From assembly GCA_035762005.1 (NCBI GenBank), contig DASTQA010000012.1, positions 1-35,981 of the forward strand: DNA of 35,981 bases, given 5' to 3'. The notes below the pieces were generated by a model. That model was not told the origin of the DNA, made no database searches, and saw nothing but the letters and a program-made list of their open reading frames with translations. Of the stretch, positions 21,818-29,760 are shown one piece after another. Both the position numbers and the translations under genes were made by a program. This DNA is from JAIBJN01 sp035762005 (GTDB taxonomy: Bacteria > Actinomycetota > Thermoleophilia > Gaiellales > Gaiellaceae). Position 1 is the stretch's first letter; the number at the start of each line of letters is the position of its first letter.

Positions 21818-22770
21818 TACCGGCCCCCGGGCTCCTCGATCGCCGCGGCGACGAGCTCGACGAACTCGACGGTGCGCGGTCCCCACCGGGAGGCGACGTC
21901 GTCCTCGGCCTCGACGACGCGCCCGTCCGCGACCGCGCCGATCCGCTTCCAGCCCGGGCGTGACGCGAGCGTCGCCGCGGTCTGGCCGCAGCACCTCGTG
22001 TCGGCGAGGACGACGAGGTCGGGGTCGGCCGAGAGGACGTACTCGGCGGAGAGCTGCGGGTAGTCGGGCGCCCCGCCGCCGGCCTCGTCGGCGATGTTGT
22101 CGAGGCCGAGCAGCTCGTAGACGCTGCCGATGAACGTCTGCGACGTCGCCGAGAAGAGGTCGGGCCCGAGCTCGTGGTAGACCGAGAGGCCCTCGGCGTC
22201 GGCCGAGGCGGACTCGACCAGCTCGCCGATCCGCGTGTCCATGTCCTCCACGAGCTCGCCCGCCTCCTCGACGCGACCGGTGGCCGCGCCCAGCTCCTCG
22301 ATCTGCGCGTACGCCTCGTCGAGGTCGCGCGCCGCGGGCTGGAGCAGCACCGTCGCGCCGACCTCCTCGAGGCCGTCGACGAGCCCTCCCGGGTCGAAGC
22401 CGGCGACGACGAGATCGGGCTCGTAGCCCACGATCGCCTCGACGTTGGGCTGGAAGCCGGAGAGGTCGGTCCGGGGCGCGTCGGCGGGGTGGTTGGACTG
22501 GTCGTCCACGGCGACGACCTGGTCGCTGGCGCCGATGGCGAAGAGCGACTCGGTCGCGGTCGGGGAGAGCGAGACGATGCGGTCCGGCCGCTCCTCGAGC
22601 ACGACCGGGCCGTTGGCGGCCTCGATCGTCACGGGGAACCGGGCGGCGGGCTGCTCCACCGCCGCCGTCGTGACGCGCGGCGCGGCCGCCTCGTCGCCGT
22701 CGCCGCCGCAGGCGAGCGGGACGAGCGCGACGAGCGCCGCCAGGGCGGCTGCGAGGGGTCGAGCGGGCAC
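21817..22770 (-). CDS. btuF: BtuF-like cobalamin-binding lipoprotein
   Basis: 317 aa from GTG 22770 with an excellent AAGGAGG ribosome site 5 nt upstream. A signal peptide ends in the lipobox VPLAC (C21), so it is a membrane-anchored solute-binding protein. The two-lobed class III fold shows RIVSLSPTATESLFAIGA, GYEPDLVVAGFDPGG, a long inter-lobe helix (YAQIEELGAATGRVEEA) and ADPDLVVLADTRCCG. First gene of the operon, directly behind the cobalamin riboswitch. Confidence 0.93.
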   Translation of the reverse strand: MPARPLAAALAALVALVPLACGGDGDEAAAPRVTTAAVEQPAARFPVTIEAANGPVVLEERPDRIVSLSPTATESLFAIGASDQVVAVDDQSNHPADAPRTDLSGFQPNVEAIVGYEPDLVVAGFDPGGLVDGLEEVGATVLLQPAARDLDEAYAQIEELGAATGRVEEAGELVEDMDTRIGELVESASADAEGLSVYHELGPDLFSATSQTFIGSVYELLGLDNIADEAGGGAPDYPQLSAEYVLSADPDLVVLADTRCCGQTAATLASRPGWKRIGAVADGRVVEAEDDVASRWGPRTVEFVELVAAAIEEPGGR

Positions 22771-22807
22771 GTTTCCTCCTTCCGCGAGGGGAACGAACGG
22801 GAGGCGG

Positions 22808-22962
22808 GCGGCAGGTCTTCTGACTCGGGGCTCCCCCCTCCGCCGCCTTCCCGGCCCGCGGGCCAGTGGCGTCGTGGCGGAGGAGCGTCTCCCCTCACAG
22901 CGGCGGGACCGTGCCGGACTCGCACCGGGCTTCCCTCGACCGCTCGCCTGTTTGCGGTCGTG
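22808..22962 (-). ncRNA. Cobalamin (AdoCbl-type) riboswitch
   Basis: On the minus strand this has the conserved cobalamin-riboswitch core: GGGAAGCCCGGTGCGAGTCC, then GGCACGGTCCCGCCGCTGTGA, GCCACTGGC...GGGAAGGC, and the B12 box GAGTCAGAAGACCTGCC (22826-22810). It begins with a strong CGACCGC/GCGGTCG hairpin at 22960-22937. The btuF ribosome site GGAGG (22779-22775) can pair with CCTCC (22804-22800) just after the aptamer, so control is probably by sequestering the ribosome site; no terminator is seen. It should repress the whole btu-cob operon when B12 is plentiful. Confidence 0.93.
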
Positions 22963-22978
22963 AGCATACCGCTACGCT
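22963..22978. promoter_or_regulatory. Back-to-back divergent -10 elements (riboswitch operon / vanZ-like gene)
   Basis: TATGCT on the minus strand (22968-22963) would start the riboswitch transcript near 22956. TACGCT on the plus strand (22973-22978) would start the vanZ-like transcript near 22985. The hexamers are 4 bp apart and form a near-palindrome (AGCATA-ccgc-TACGCT). Each promoter's -35 region would lie beyond the other's -10, so the two polymerases should compete. Confidence 0.5.
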
Positions 22979-22986
22979 GGGCGGCC

Positions 22987-23334
22987 GTGGCGGCCGCGCG
23001 CATGCAGCTCTGGCTCCCGGTCGTCCTCTGGGCCGGGCTCATCTTCGCGCTCTCGTCCCTCCCGGGCCTCGGCACCGGCCTCGGCACGTGGGACCTCGTG
23101 CTGCGGAAGCTCGCCCACGTCGGTGAGTACGCCGTCCTCGGGGCGCTGCTCCTGCGCGCCCTCGCCAGGGAGCCGCTCGCGTTCCTGCTCGGCTCGCTCT
23201 ACGCGGCGACGGACGAGCTGCACCAGTCCTTCGTCTCGGGCCGGGAGGGCTCGCCGGTGGACTGGCTCATCGACACGGCCGGCGTCGCGCTCGGCGTCCT
23301 CCTCTACGCCCGCTGGGCCTCCTCGCGCGCATGA
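22987..23334 (+). CDS. VanZ-like membrane protein
   Basis: 115 aa from GTG 22987, picked because the -10 TACGCT lies 8 nt upstream (leaderless); GTG 22960 and ATG 23002 are in-frame alternatives. Four hydrophobic helices carry the VanZ-family landmarks: LWLPVVLWAGLIFALSSLPG, RKLAHVGEYAVLGALL, SLYAATDELHQSFVSGREGSPVDWLIDTAGVALG. The 'DE.HQ.F...R.....D...DT.G' pattern is diagnostic. The biochemical role of most VanZ-like proteins is unknown. ATGA overlap with the next gene. Confidence 0.87.
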   Translation: MAAARMQLWLPVVLWAGLIFALSSLPGLGTGLGTWDLVLRKLAHVGEYAVLGALLLRALAREPLAFLLGSLYAATDELHQSFVSGREGSPVDWLIDTAGVALGVLLYARWASSRA

Positions 23335-23813
23335 GAGCCGTCGCCGTCGACCTCGAGGCCCTCGGCGACACGCGCGGGCTCTGGCGCGACTTCCTCGCCG
23401 ACGCGGGACGCCGGTACGCCTCCATCGCCCCGCTCGACCCGGACGCGCTCCCGGAGGATCGCGCCGAGGCCGCGGCGGCCCTCGACCGCTGGGCGGCCGC
23501 CGGCGTCGGCGACTGGCGGGGCGCGCTCGCGCGCTTCGCGGAGGACCGGGCTCCCGTCTACCTGCGCCCGAGCGCCGAGGCGGGGGCGGCCCTCCGAGCC
23601 CTGGCGGAGTCGGGCGTCCGGGTCGGCGTCTACACGGACGCGCCCGAGGAGCTCGCCCGGATCGTGCTCGCGCACCTCGGCGCGGCCCGCCGGGTCGAGA
23701 TCCTCGAGTGCGGCGCGGGCGCCCGCGAGCGGCTCGTCGCCGGGCTGGGGGCCGACGCCCGCGTCGCCGCGAGCCGCGCGGAGCTGACTAAGATCAGCGG
23801 GGATGGCGACTGA
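23331..23813 (+). CDS. Degenerate HAD-like protein
   Basis: 160 aa, ATG 23331. The opening MRAVAVDLEALGDT resembles HAD motif I, but the second Asp of DxD is Glu. VRVGVYTDAPEELARIVLAHLG resembles motif II and the downstream helix. No motif III Lys in the usual context and no motif IV acidic pair are visible, so phosphatase activity is doubtful. Its 3' end holds the promoter of the following microprotein gene, which overlaps it by 11 bp. Confidence 0.65.
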   Translation: MRAVAVDLEALGDTRGLWRDFLADAGRRYASIAPLDPDALPEDRAEAAAALDRWAAAGVGDWRGALARFAEDRAPVYLRPSAEAGAALRALAESGVRVGVYTDAPEELARIVLAHLGAARRVEILECGAGARERLVAGLGADARVAASRAELTKISGDGD

Positions 23814-24033
23814 TCGCAAGAACCTCGACGACCGCCAGCTCGACGCGATCCTCGAGCGTCTCGACCGCCTCTGCGACGAGGTCCACGCGCTCAACCGCAG
23901 GCTCGACTCGCACGACGGTCTCCTGCGGATCTCGCACGAGCTCGGCGCGCTGAACGAGTCGCTCCAGGCGCTCGCCTACGCCGCGCTCGGCCAGCAGGGC
24001 CCGCAGGTCCGCCGCCGCCGCCGCTCGGCCTAG
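23803..24033 (+). CDS. Small coiled-coil protein
   Basis: 76 aa, ATG 23803. A -10-like TAAGAT (23789-23794) sits 8 nt upstream, suggesting its own leaderless transcript inside the preceding gene. Residues ~8-40 (LDDRQLDAILERLDRLCDEV, then HALNRRLDS) form an amphipathic heptad helix; a second helix LNESLQALAYAALG and an Arg-rich tail follow. Cytosolic, perhaps nucleic-acid or partner binding; no family recognised. Confidence 0.65.
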   Translation: MATDRKNLDDRQLDAILERLDRLCDEVHALNRRLDSHDGLLRISHELGALNESLQALAYAALGQQGPQVRRRRRSA

Positions 24034-24080
24034 GCGCGCCGGCGAAGCCGGGGCGGAGGCGCCGCCGCCCGGCGCCGGGC

Positions 24081-26126
24081 CTAGCCGTGGATCGCGGCGA
24101 TGATGGGGATGATGAGGATCGCGACGATGTTGGCGATCTTGATCATCGGGTTGATCGCCGGGCCCGCCGTGTCCTTGTACGGGTCCCCGACGGTGTCCCC
24201 GGTGACGGCGGCGGCGTGGGCCTCCGAGCCCTTGCCGCCGTAGGCGCCGTCCTCGATCAGCTTCTTCGCGTTGTCCCAGGCGCCTCCGCCCGAGGTCATG
24301 GCGATGGCGAGGAAGATGCCGGTCACGATCGTCCCGATCAGGAGCCCCCCGAGCGCCTCCGGGCTGATGATGCCGACGATGATCGGGATCGCGACGGGGA
24401 TGATCGCGGGCGCGAGCATGCGCTTGATCGCCGAGCCCGTGACGATGTCGACCGCGCGGCTGTAGTCCGGCCGCCCCGTGCCCTCGAGGATGCCGGGGAT
24501 CTCCCGGAACTGGCGCCGCACCTCGTCGACCACCTGGCCGCCGACGCGCCCGACCGCCTGCATGGCGAGCGAGGCGAAGAGGAACGGCATCAGCCCGCCG
24601 ATGAAGAGACCGGCGATCACCCACGGGTCGGCGAGCGAGAAGCCGCTCGCCACGTCCTCCTCGCCGAGTCCCCGTGCGTACTCGTCGAAGAGGATGAGGG
24701 CCGCGAGCCCCGCCGAGCCGATCGCGTAGCCCTTCGTGACGGCCTTCGTCGTGTTGCCGACGGCGTCGAGCGGGTCGGTGATGCCGCGAACGGATTCGTC
24801 CAGGTCGGCCATCTCGGCGATCCCTCCCGCGTTGTCGGTCACGGGACCGTAGGCGTCGAGCGCGACGATGAGGCCCGTCATCGAGAGCTGCGCCATCACG
24901 GCGACGCCGATGCCGTAGAGGCTGTTCCCGGCGACCTCGTACGCGGCGACGATGCCGACGGCGATGACGATGACGGGGAGAGCGGTCGCCTGCATGCCCA
25001 CGGCGAGGCCCTCGATGATGTTCGTCGCGTGGCCCGTCTGCGACGACCTCGAGATCGACTGCACCGGGCCCCAGCGCGTGCCCGTGTAGAACTCCGTGAT
25101 CGCCACGAGCGCGAAGGTGATGACGAGACCGATGATCGCCGAGACGTAGAGCTCGCCGAAGCTGAAGCGGCCCTCGTCGAAGGCCATCGTGATCGGGATG
25201 AAGCCGAGCGCCGAGAGGACGGTCGCGACGATGACCGCCTTGTAGAGCGCGTTCATGATCGAGCCGCCGCGCCCGACGCGCGCGAACCAGATGCCGATCA
25301 CGGAGGCGATGATGGAGACGCCGCCGATCGCGAGCGGATAGAGCGGCAGGCCGCCCGCGGGGAACGCGGTGCCGAGGAGCATGACGGCGACGGCCGTCAC
25401 CGCGTACGTCTCGAACAGGTCGGCGGCCATCCCGGCGCAGTCGCCGACGTTGTCGCCCACGTTGTCGGCGATCACCGCGGGGTTGCGCGGGTCGTCCTCC
25501 GGGATCCCGGCCTCGATCTTCCCGACGAGGTCGGCGCCGACATCGGCTGCCTTCGTGTAGATGCCGCCGCCGAGACGGGCGAAGACGGAGATGAGCGAGC
25601 CGCCGAAGGCGAGGCCGATGAGGTCGTCGATCGAGTCGTCCTGGGAGACGTCGAACCAGTCGGTCAGCACCCAGTAGTAGCCCGCGACCCCGAGGAGGCC
25701 GAGGCCGACGACGAGGAGGCCCGTCACCGAGCCCGCGCGGAAGGCGACGTTGAGCGCCGGGGTGAGGCCGCGCTTCGCCGCCTCGGCGGTGCGGACGTTC
25801 GAGCGCACGGCGACGTTCATGCCGATGAAGCCGGCGGCGGCGGAGAAGACGGCGCCGACGAGGAAGCCGACCGCGGTGCCCCAGCCGAGCTCGTTGTAGA
25901 AACCGATGACGAGGAACGGCACGATCGCGACGATGCCGATCGTCATGTACTGGCGGCGCAGGTACGCGGCCGCCCCTTCCTGGATCGCCCGGGCGATCTC
26001 GCGCATCCGCTCCGAGCCGGCCGGCTGCCGGAGGATCCACCAGGTCAGGTAGAAGCCGACGGCGATCCCGACGAGGGCGCAGACGAGCGCGAAGAGGACA
26101 GTGTGGTTCTGGAAGAAGTCGGTCAC
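24081..26126 (-). CDS. hppA: Membrane-bound proton-pumping pyrophosphatase (K+-independent type)
   Basis: 681 aa from GTG 26126. About 16 membrane helices. The PPi/Mg site is intact: DVGADLVGKIEAGIPEDDPRNPAVIADNVGDNVGD and, near the C terminus, GGAWDNAKKLIEDG and GDTVGDPYKDTAGPAINPMIK. In GNTTKAVTKGYAIGSAG, K461 and T464 occupy the positions that are Lys/Thr in K+-independent H+-PPases and Ala/Gly in K+-dependent ones. The enzyme couples PPi hydrolysis to proton export. The 137-bp region upstream contains its promoter. Confidence 0.96.
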   Translation of the reverse strand: MTDFFQNHTVLFALVCALVGIAVGFYLTWWILRQPAGSERMREIARAIQEGAAAYLRRQYMTIGIVAIVPFLVIGFYNELGWGTAVGFLVGAVFSAAAGFIGMNVAVRSNVRTAEAAKRGLTPALNVAFRAGSVTGLLVVGLGLLGVAGYYWVLTDWFDVSQDDSIDDLIGLAFGGSLISVFARLGGGIYTKAADVGADLVGKIEAGIPEDDPRNPAVIADNVGDNVGDCAGMAADLFETYAVTAVAVMLLGTAFPAGGLPLYPLAIGGVSIIASVIGIWFARVGRGGSIMNALYKAVIVATVLSALGFIPITMAFDEGRFSFGELYVSAIIGLVITFALVAITEFYTGTRWGPVQSISRSSQTGHATNIIEGLAVGMQATALPVIVIAVGIVAAYEVAGNSLYGIGVAVMAQLSMTGLIVALDAYGPVTDNAGGIAEMADLDESVRGITDPLDAVGNTTKAVTKGYAIGSAGLAALILFDEYARGLGEEDVASGFSLADPWVIAGLFIGGLMPFLFASLAMQAVGRVGGQVVDEVRRQFREIPGILEGTGRPDYSRAVDIVTGSAIKRMLAPAIIPVAIPIIVGIISPEALGGLLIGTIVTGIFLAIAMTSGGGAWDNAKKLIEDGAYGGKGSEAHAAAVTGDTVGDPYKDTAGPAINPMIKIANIVAILIIPIIAAIHG

Positions 26127-26263
26127 GGCTTCACGAACGGCGGGTGTCGGACCGCGGCTCGGATGCGCCTCGATCCAGCACTCCGGGCCGGAAACCGGCC
26201 GGGCGGAGTTCTATCACACGCGTGCCACGGACGCGGCTGCTGGAGACCTTTCCGCCGCCCTCG
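26127..26263 (-). promoter_or_regulatory. hppA leader / mtnP-hppA intergenic region
   Basis: A GGCCGG-AAA-CCGGCC hairpin lies at 26186-26200, and a TAGAAC-type -10 candidate lies upstream on the minus strand near 26214-26209. The hairpin could end the mtnP transcript or lie in the hppA leader. Nothing stronger is visible. Confidence 0.3.
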
Positions 26264-27061
26264 TCAGAAGCGCGCGCCGCGGAGGGCCGTGGAGCAGAGG
26301 TGCTCCTCCGGCTGCGGCGGCACGTGGGGGATCACCGCGAAGAGGAGCTCGCGGAGCCGCTCGTTGTTCTCCCGGAAGACCGTGACCACCTGCTCGTGCG
26401 AGACCGGCGGCGCGCCCTCGACCCCGACGTCGTGGTCCGTGACCATCGAGACGTTCGCGTAGCAGAGCTCGAGCTCGCGGGCGAGGTGGCCCTCCGGGTA
26501 CGCGGTCATGTTGATCGTGTCCCAGCCCATCGCCTGGAACCACCTGGACTCCGCGCGGGTCGAGAAGCGGGGGCCCTGGACGACCACGACCGTCCCCCCG
26601 TCGCGCACCTTGATCCCGAGGCGCCGAGCGGTGTCCACGAGGAGCTCGCGCAGGTCGGGGCAGTACGGCTCCGCGGCCGAGACGTGCGTCGTCTCGGGTC
26701 CGTCGTAGAACGTGTCCTTCCGCCCGCTCGTCCGGTCGACGAACTGGTCGCAGACGACGAACTCGCCCAGCTCGAGCTCCGCCTTCAGCGCGCCCGAGGC
26801 GTTCGGGCCGATGAGGCGGCGCGCGCCCAGCTCCCTCATCGCCCAGACGTTCGCGCGGTACGGGATCGCGTGCGGCGGCAGCTCGTGGTTCCGCCCGTGG
26901 CGCGGGAGGAAGGCGACGCGGTTCCCGCCGACCGTCCCGATCGTGAGCGGCGCCGACGGCCTGCCGTACGGCGTCTCGATCTCCACCTCCTCGACGTCCT
27001 CGAGGAACGAGTAGAACCCGGATCCTCCGAAGACGCCGATCTCAGCCCTGGTCGGCGCCAC
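26264..27061 (-). CDS. mtnP: S-methyl-5'-thioadenosine phosphorylase (MTAP/PNP family)
   Basis: 265 aa from GTG 27061, with GAGGGAGG a few nt upstream. EIGVFGGSGFYSFL, FLPRHGRNHELPPHAIPYRANVWAM, VVVVQGPRFSTRAESRWF and NMTAYPEG are the trimeric purine-nucleoside phosphorylase blocks. The VTDHDVG motif has the two Asp that select 6-aminopurines (as in MTAP), against Asn in inosine/guanosine enzymes, so methylthioadenosine or adenosine is the likely substrate. Methionine-salvage genes are absent nearby. It overlaps the DUF1844-like gene. Confidence 0.9.
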   Translation of the reverse strand: MAPTRAEIGVFGGSGFYSFLEDVEEVEIETPYGRPSAPLTIGTVGGNRVAFLPRHGRNHELPPHAIPYRANVWAMRELGARRLIGPNASGALKAELELGEFVVCDQFVDRTSGRKDTFYDGPETTHVSAAEPYCPDLRELLVDTARRLGIKVRDGGTVVVVQGPRFSTRAESRWFQAMGWDTINMTAYPEGHLARELELCYANVSMVTDHDVGVEGAPPVSHEQVVTVFRENNERLRELLFAVIPHVPPQPEEHLCSTALRGARF

Positions 27062-27377
27062 CGGCCTCCCTCGCCGCCTTCGCGTACGCGAGCTGGAGAT
27101 TGGCGACCTGCCCCTCGAACCCGTCCACGACCTCCTCGTCGAGGAAGCCTTCGAGCACGGGGACGAGCGCCTGCATCGTCTCGATCGCGAGCGACGTCTG
27201 CGCGAGGTCGCGGTCGCCGCTCGAGTCCTCCGTGAGCCCCAGCCGCCGGTAGCCGATGGCCGAGACCTGCACGAGCGCGTTCACGAGCACGTCCTCGACG
27301 CGCAGCCTGCGCAGCTCCTCCGCGAGCTCGCGGGCGAGCCGCTCCTGCTCCTCCGGGTCGCGCTCGGGCTCAGACAC
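27042..27377 (-). CDS. DUF1844-like small helical protein
   Basis: 111 aa from GTG 27377, overlapping the GCS2 gene by 8 bp and mtnP by 20 bp. An acidic N terminus leads into RVEDVLVNALVQVSAIGYRRLGL, then DLAQTSLAIETMQALVPVLEGFL and a final helix FEGQVANLQLAYAKAA. This pattern of small helices resembles DUF1844 proteins, whose role is unknown. Tight coupling to mtnP suggests co-expression. Confidence 0.72.
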   Translation of the reverse strand: MSEPERDPEEQERLARELAEELRRLRVEDVLVNALVQVSAIGYRRLGLTEDSSGDRDLAQTSLAIETMQALVPVLEGFLDEEVVDGFEGQVANLQLAYAKAAREAGGADQG

Positions 27378-28521
27378 GAACCGGCTCCACGAGCTCGCCG
27401 GCGTAGATCTCCCCCAGGGCCTCGCCGGCCTCGTGCCGCGCGATCTGGCGCTCGGCGGCGCTCACCGACGGGACGGTGAGGTACGAGGCGACGCCGAGCT
27501 CCTCCGCCACGGGGAGCGTCCACTCGAGCAGCCGCTCGAGCTCCGCGCGCGCGGGGCGCACGGCGCCGGTGTCGAGGTCGATGAGCTCGCCCGAGAGACC
27601 GTGGCGGATGGCCCGCCAGAGGTTCTCCTCGAGCAGGCGGTGCGGGTGCTGCGGAAGCGGCTCCCTCTCGTCGACGGCGCGCGCGATCCGCACCGTCAGC
27701 GCGTACATGAGCGCGGCGAGCGACTGCGCCTCGCCGAGCTCGGGCTGGCCGTCGCAGATCCGGATCTCGACGGTCGGGAAGCCGAGGTGCGGGCGCACGC
27801 TCCACCAGATCTGCGTGTGCTCGGTGATGGAGCCGGTGTCGTAGAGGAAGCGGACGTAGCGCTCGTACTCGGCCCAGTCCCCGAAGGCGTCGGGGATGCC
27901 GCAGCGGGGGAACATGCGCGTGAAGATCTGCGTGCGCGCCGAGTGGAGGTGCGTGAAGACCCCCTCGACGAAGGGCGAGCTGCCCGAGTAGGCGAGCAGG
28001 TGGGGGAGGTACGTCCGCAGGCCGTCCGTGACGGCGATCGCGCGGTCGGCGCCACGGATCCCGACGTGCACGTGGAGCCCGAAGCTGTTGTTGCGCCAGA
28101 CGACGTAGCGGAGGATCTCGTCGTTCCGCCGGTAGTGCGGCGTGTCGATGATCCGCTGCTCCCCCCACGGACTCCACGGGTGCGTGCCGGTGGCGCCGAG
28201 GAGGACCTCGAACCGCCCGGTCAGCTCGAGGAGCTGGCGGCGGCGCTCGACCATCGTCGCCGCCGCCTCCGAGAACGTCTCGCAGCGCCCCGTGCGCACC
28301 TCGATCTCCGAGGCGATCAGCTCGCCGACGAGGTGCTCCTCGAGGTCCGTGCCGCGGGCCGCGGCCTGGAGCTCCTCGAAGCGGTTGACGAGCCCGAGCG
28401 TCTCCGGGTCGAGGATCGCGAACTCCTCCTCGACGGCGACGGTGAAGTCACGGCCGTCCGCGAACGCCTCCCGGGCGCTCGTGATCTGCTCCTCGGGAGA
28501 GAGCTTCTGGGCGTCACCCAC
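27370..28521 (-). CDS. Glutamate-cysteine ligase family 2 (YbdK-like) carboxylate-amine ligase
   Basis: 383 aa from GTG 28521. FTVAVEEEFAILDPET is the family's ATP/metal-binding start; HPWSPWGEQRIIDTPHYRRNDEI, SFGLHVHVGIRG and PTVEIRICDGQPELGEAQSLAAL follow. Members form amide bonds on a gamma- or alpha-carboxylate. Some have weak glutamate-cysteine ligase activity, others act in ergothioneine, mycofactocin or cofactor-tailoring routes. No such cluster is present here, so the substrate is open. TACTTT (28533-28528) gives a leaderless start exactly at the GTG, inside the end of the glycosyltransferase gene. Confidence 0.9.
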   Translation of the reverse strand: MGDAQKLSPEEQITSAREAFADGRDFTVAVEEEFAILDPETLGLVNRFEELQAAARGTDLEEHLVGELIASEIEVRTGRCETFSEAAATMVERRRQLLELTGRFEVLLGATGTHPWSPWGEQRIIDTPHYRRNDEILRYVVWRNNSFGLHVHVGIRGADRAIAVTDGLRTYLPHLLAYSGSSPFVEGVFTHLHSARTQIFTRMFPRCGIPDAFGDWAEYERYVRFLYDTGSITEHTQIWWSVRPHLGFPTVEIRICDGQPELGEAQSLAALMYALTVRIARAVDEREPLPQHPHRLLEENLWRAIRHGLSGELIDLDTGAVRPARAELERLLEWTLPVAEELGVASYLTVPSVSAAERQIARHEAGEALGEIYAGELVEPVRV

Positions 28522-29758
28522 GGCGCGAAAGTATCAGAGCGGCTATGCGCTCCCAGCTCCAGAGCCGCTCGGCCGCGCGGCGCGCCGCCGCCCCCAGCCG
28601 ACGCCGCTCCACGGGGGGGAGCGCGAGGATCGCCCGGAGCTTCTCCGCGAGCTCGTCCGCGTCCGCGCGCGCGAAGGAGGCCAGGTCGCGGTGCTCCGGC
28701 GGGTACTCGGCTTCGAGGCCGGCGGCGATCTCGGCGAGGCCCGAGTGGCGCGCCACGAGGGGCGGCGAGCCGCAGGCGGCGGCCTCGGCGGCCACCATGC
28801 CGAACGCCTCGGGGAAGACCGAGGGCGTGACGCTCACGTCAGCGAGCGCCCACAGGTGGGCGAGGTGACGGTGCTCGAGCGGGCCGGTGAAGAGGACGGG
28901 CCGCCCGCGGGCCGCCTCCTCGAGCGCGTCGCGCTCCGGGCCGAAGCCCACGATCACCGCCCGGGCGTCCACGCGCTCGAGGGCGGCGAGCAGCAGGTCG
29001 ACGCCCTTCTCCGGCGAGAGCTTCCCGACGTAGACGACCGTCGGCTCGTCGCCGGCGAGGAAGCGCTCCAGCCGCGCCGCGTTCCCGGGGTCGGGATGGC
29101 GCTCGCCGACGCGCGGCGGGTCGCGCCGGGCCTCCTCGAGGAGCCGTGCGAGGGCCTCGTCCCGCGGCTCGGGACGGAGCTCCTCGACGTCGACGCCGGG
29201 GGGCACGACGCGGACGCGCTCGAGGTAGTCGCCGGCCCCGACGACCTCGGCGAGCACGGTCCGGACGTGCTCGGACCCGGCGAAGACGGTCTCCGCCCCG
29301 GCGAGCGTCTCCCGCGCCCAGGCCGCGAGCGCCGGGTCGCCCCGGATCGCGAACTCGAGCTCCGAGCCGTGCGCCTTGACGGCGAACGGCGCCCCGACCG
29401 CGACGCCGACCGGCGCCCCGAGGAGCACGTGGTTCACGAGCAGGAGGTCGGCGGGCAGGTACTCGCGGACGGCGGCTGCGTTGCGGTCGACCCACTCCTG
29501 CCGCTCGGAGGCGCCGAGGTCCGAGAGCAGGCGCGCCTCGGCGTCCTCGTAGCGGTCGAGGACGAAGACCGGCAGGACCGGCCCCGCGGCGGGCCGCACC
29601 GCCGTCGCCCCGCCGAGGTCGTAGCGCTCGGGATGCGGCTCCTGGGAGAAGACGACGACGTCGTGGCCGAGTCGGCCGAAGGCCCGGGCGAGCGAGCGGG
29701 TGTAGACGTTCGACCCCGTTCCGCCCAGGAGGTAGCCGTGCCAGAGGAGAATCTTCAT
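28514..29758 (-). CDS. GT4-family glycosyltransferase
   Basis: 414 aa, ATG 29758. MKILLWHGYLLGGTGSNVYTR is the Gly-rich acceptor-side opening of GT-B enzymes. The C-terminal Rossmann half has VVYVGKLSPEKGVDLLLAAL, VIVGFGPERDALEE, TGPLEHRHLAHLWALADVSVTPSVFPEAFGMVAAEAAACGSP; the E..FG..AAEAAA (EX7E) motif binds the sugar nucleotide. Donor and acceptor are unknown. The start codon is only 2 bp from the divergent sigma-factor ATG. It overlaps the GCS2 gene by 8 bp at its end. Confidence 0.92.
   Translation of the reverse strand: MKILLWHGYLLGGTGSNVYTRSLARAFGRLGHDVVVFSQEPHPERYDLGGATAVRPAAGPVLPVFVLDRYEDAEARLLSDLGASERQEWVDRNAAAVREYLPADLLLVNHVLLGAPVGVAVGAPFAVKAHGSELEFAIRGDPALAAWARETLAGAETVFAGSEHVRTVLAEVVGAGDYLERVRVVPPGVDVEELRPEPRDEALARLLEEARRDPPRVGERHPDPGNAARLERFLAGDEPTVVYVGKLSPEKGVDLLLAALERVDARAVIVGFGPERDALEEAARGRPVLFTGPLEHRHLAHLWALADVSVTPSVFPEAFGMVAAEAAACGSPPLVARHSGLAEIAAGLEAEYPPEHRDLASFARADADELAEKLRAILALPPVERRRLGAAARRAAERLWSWERIAALILSRRG
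28528..28533 (-). promoter_or_regulatory. -10 element of the GCS2-DUF1844-mtnP unit
   Basis: TACTTT on the minus strand with a 6-nt spacer to the GTG at 28521. The predicted start is the first base of the codon (leaderless). It lies just upstream of the glycosyltransferase stop region. Confidence 0.5.
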
Positions 29759-29760
29759 GG

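Noticed and set aside
24087..26462. Long plus-strand open frame antisense to hppA
   Set aside because: Asp/Arg/Gly-rich shadow of a strongly conserved pyrophosphatase on the other strand.
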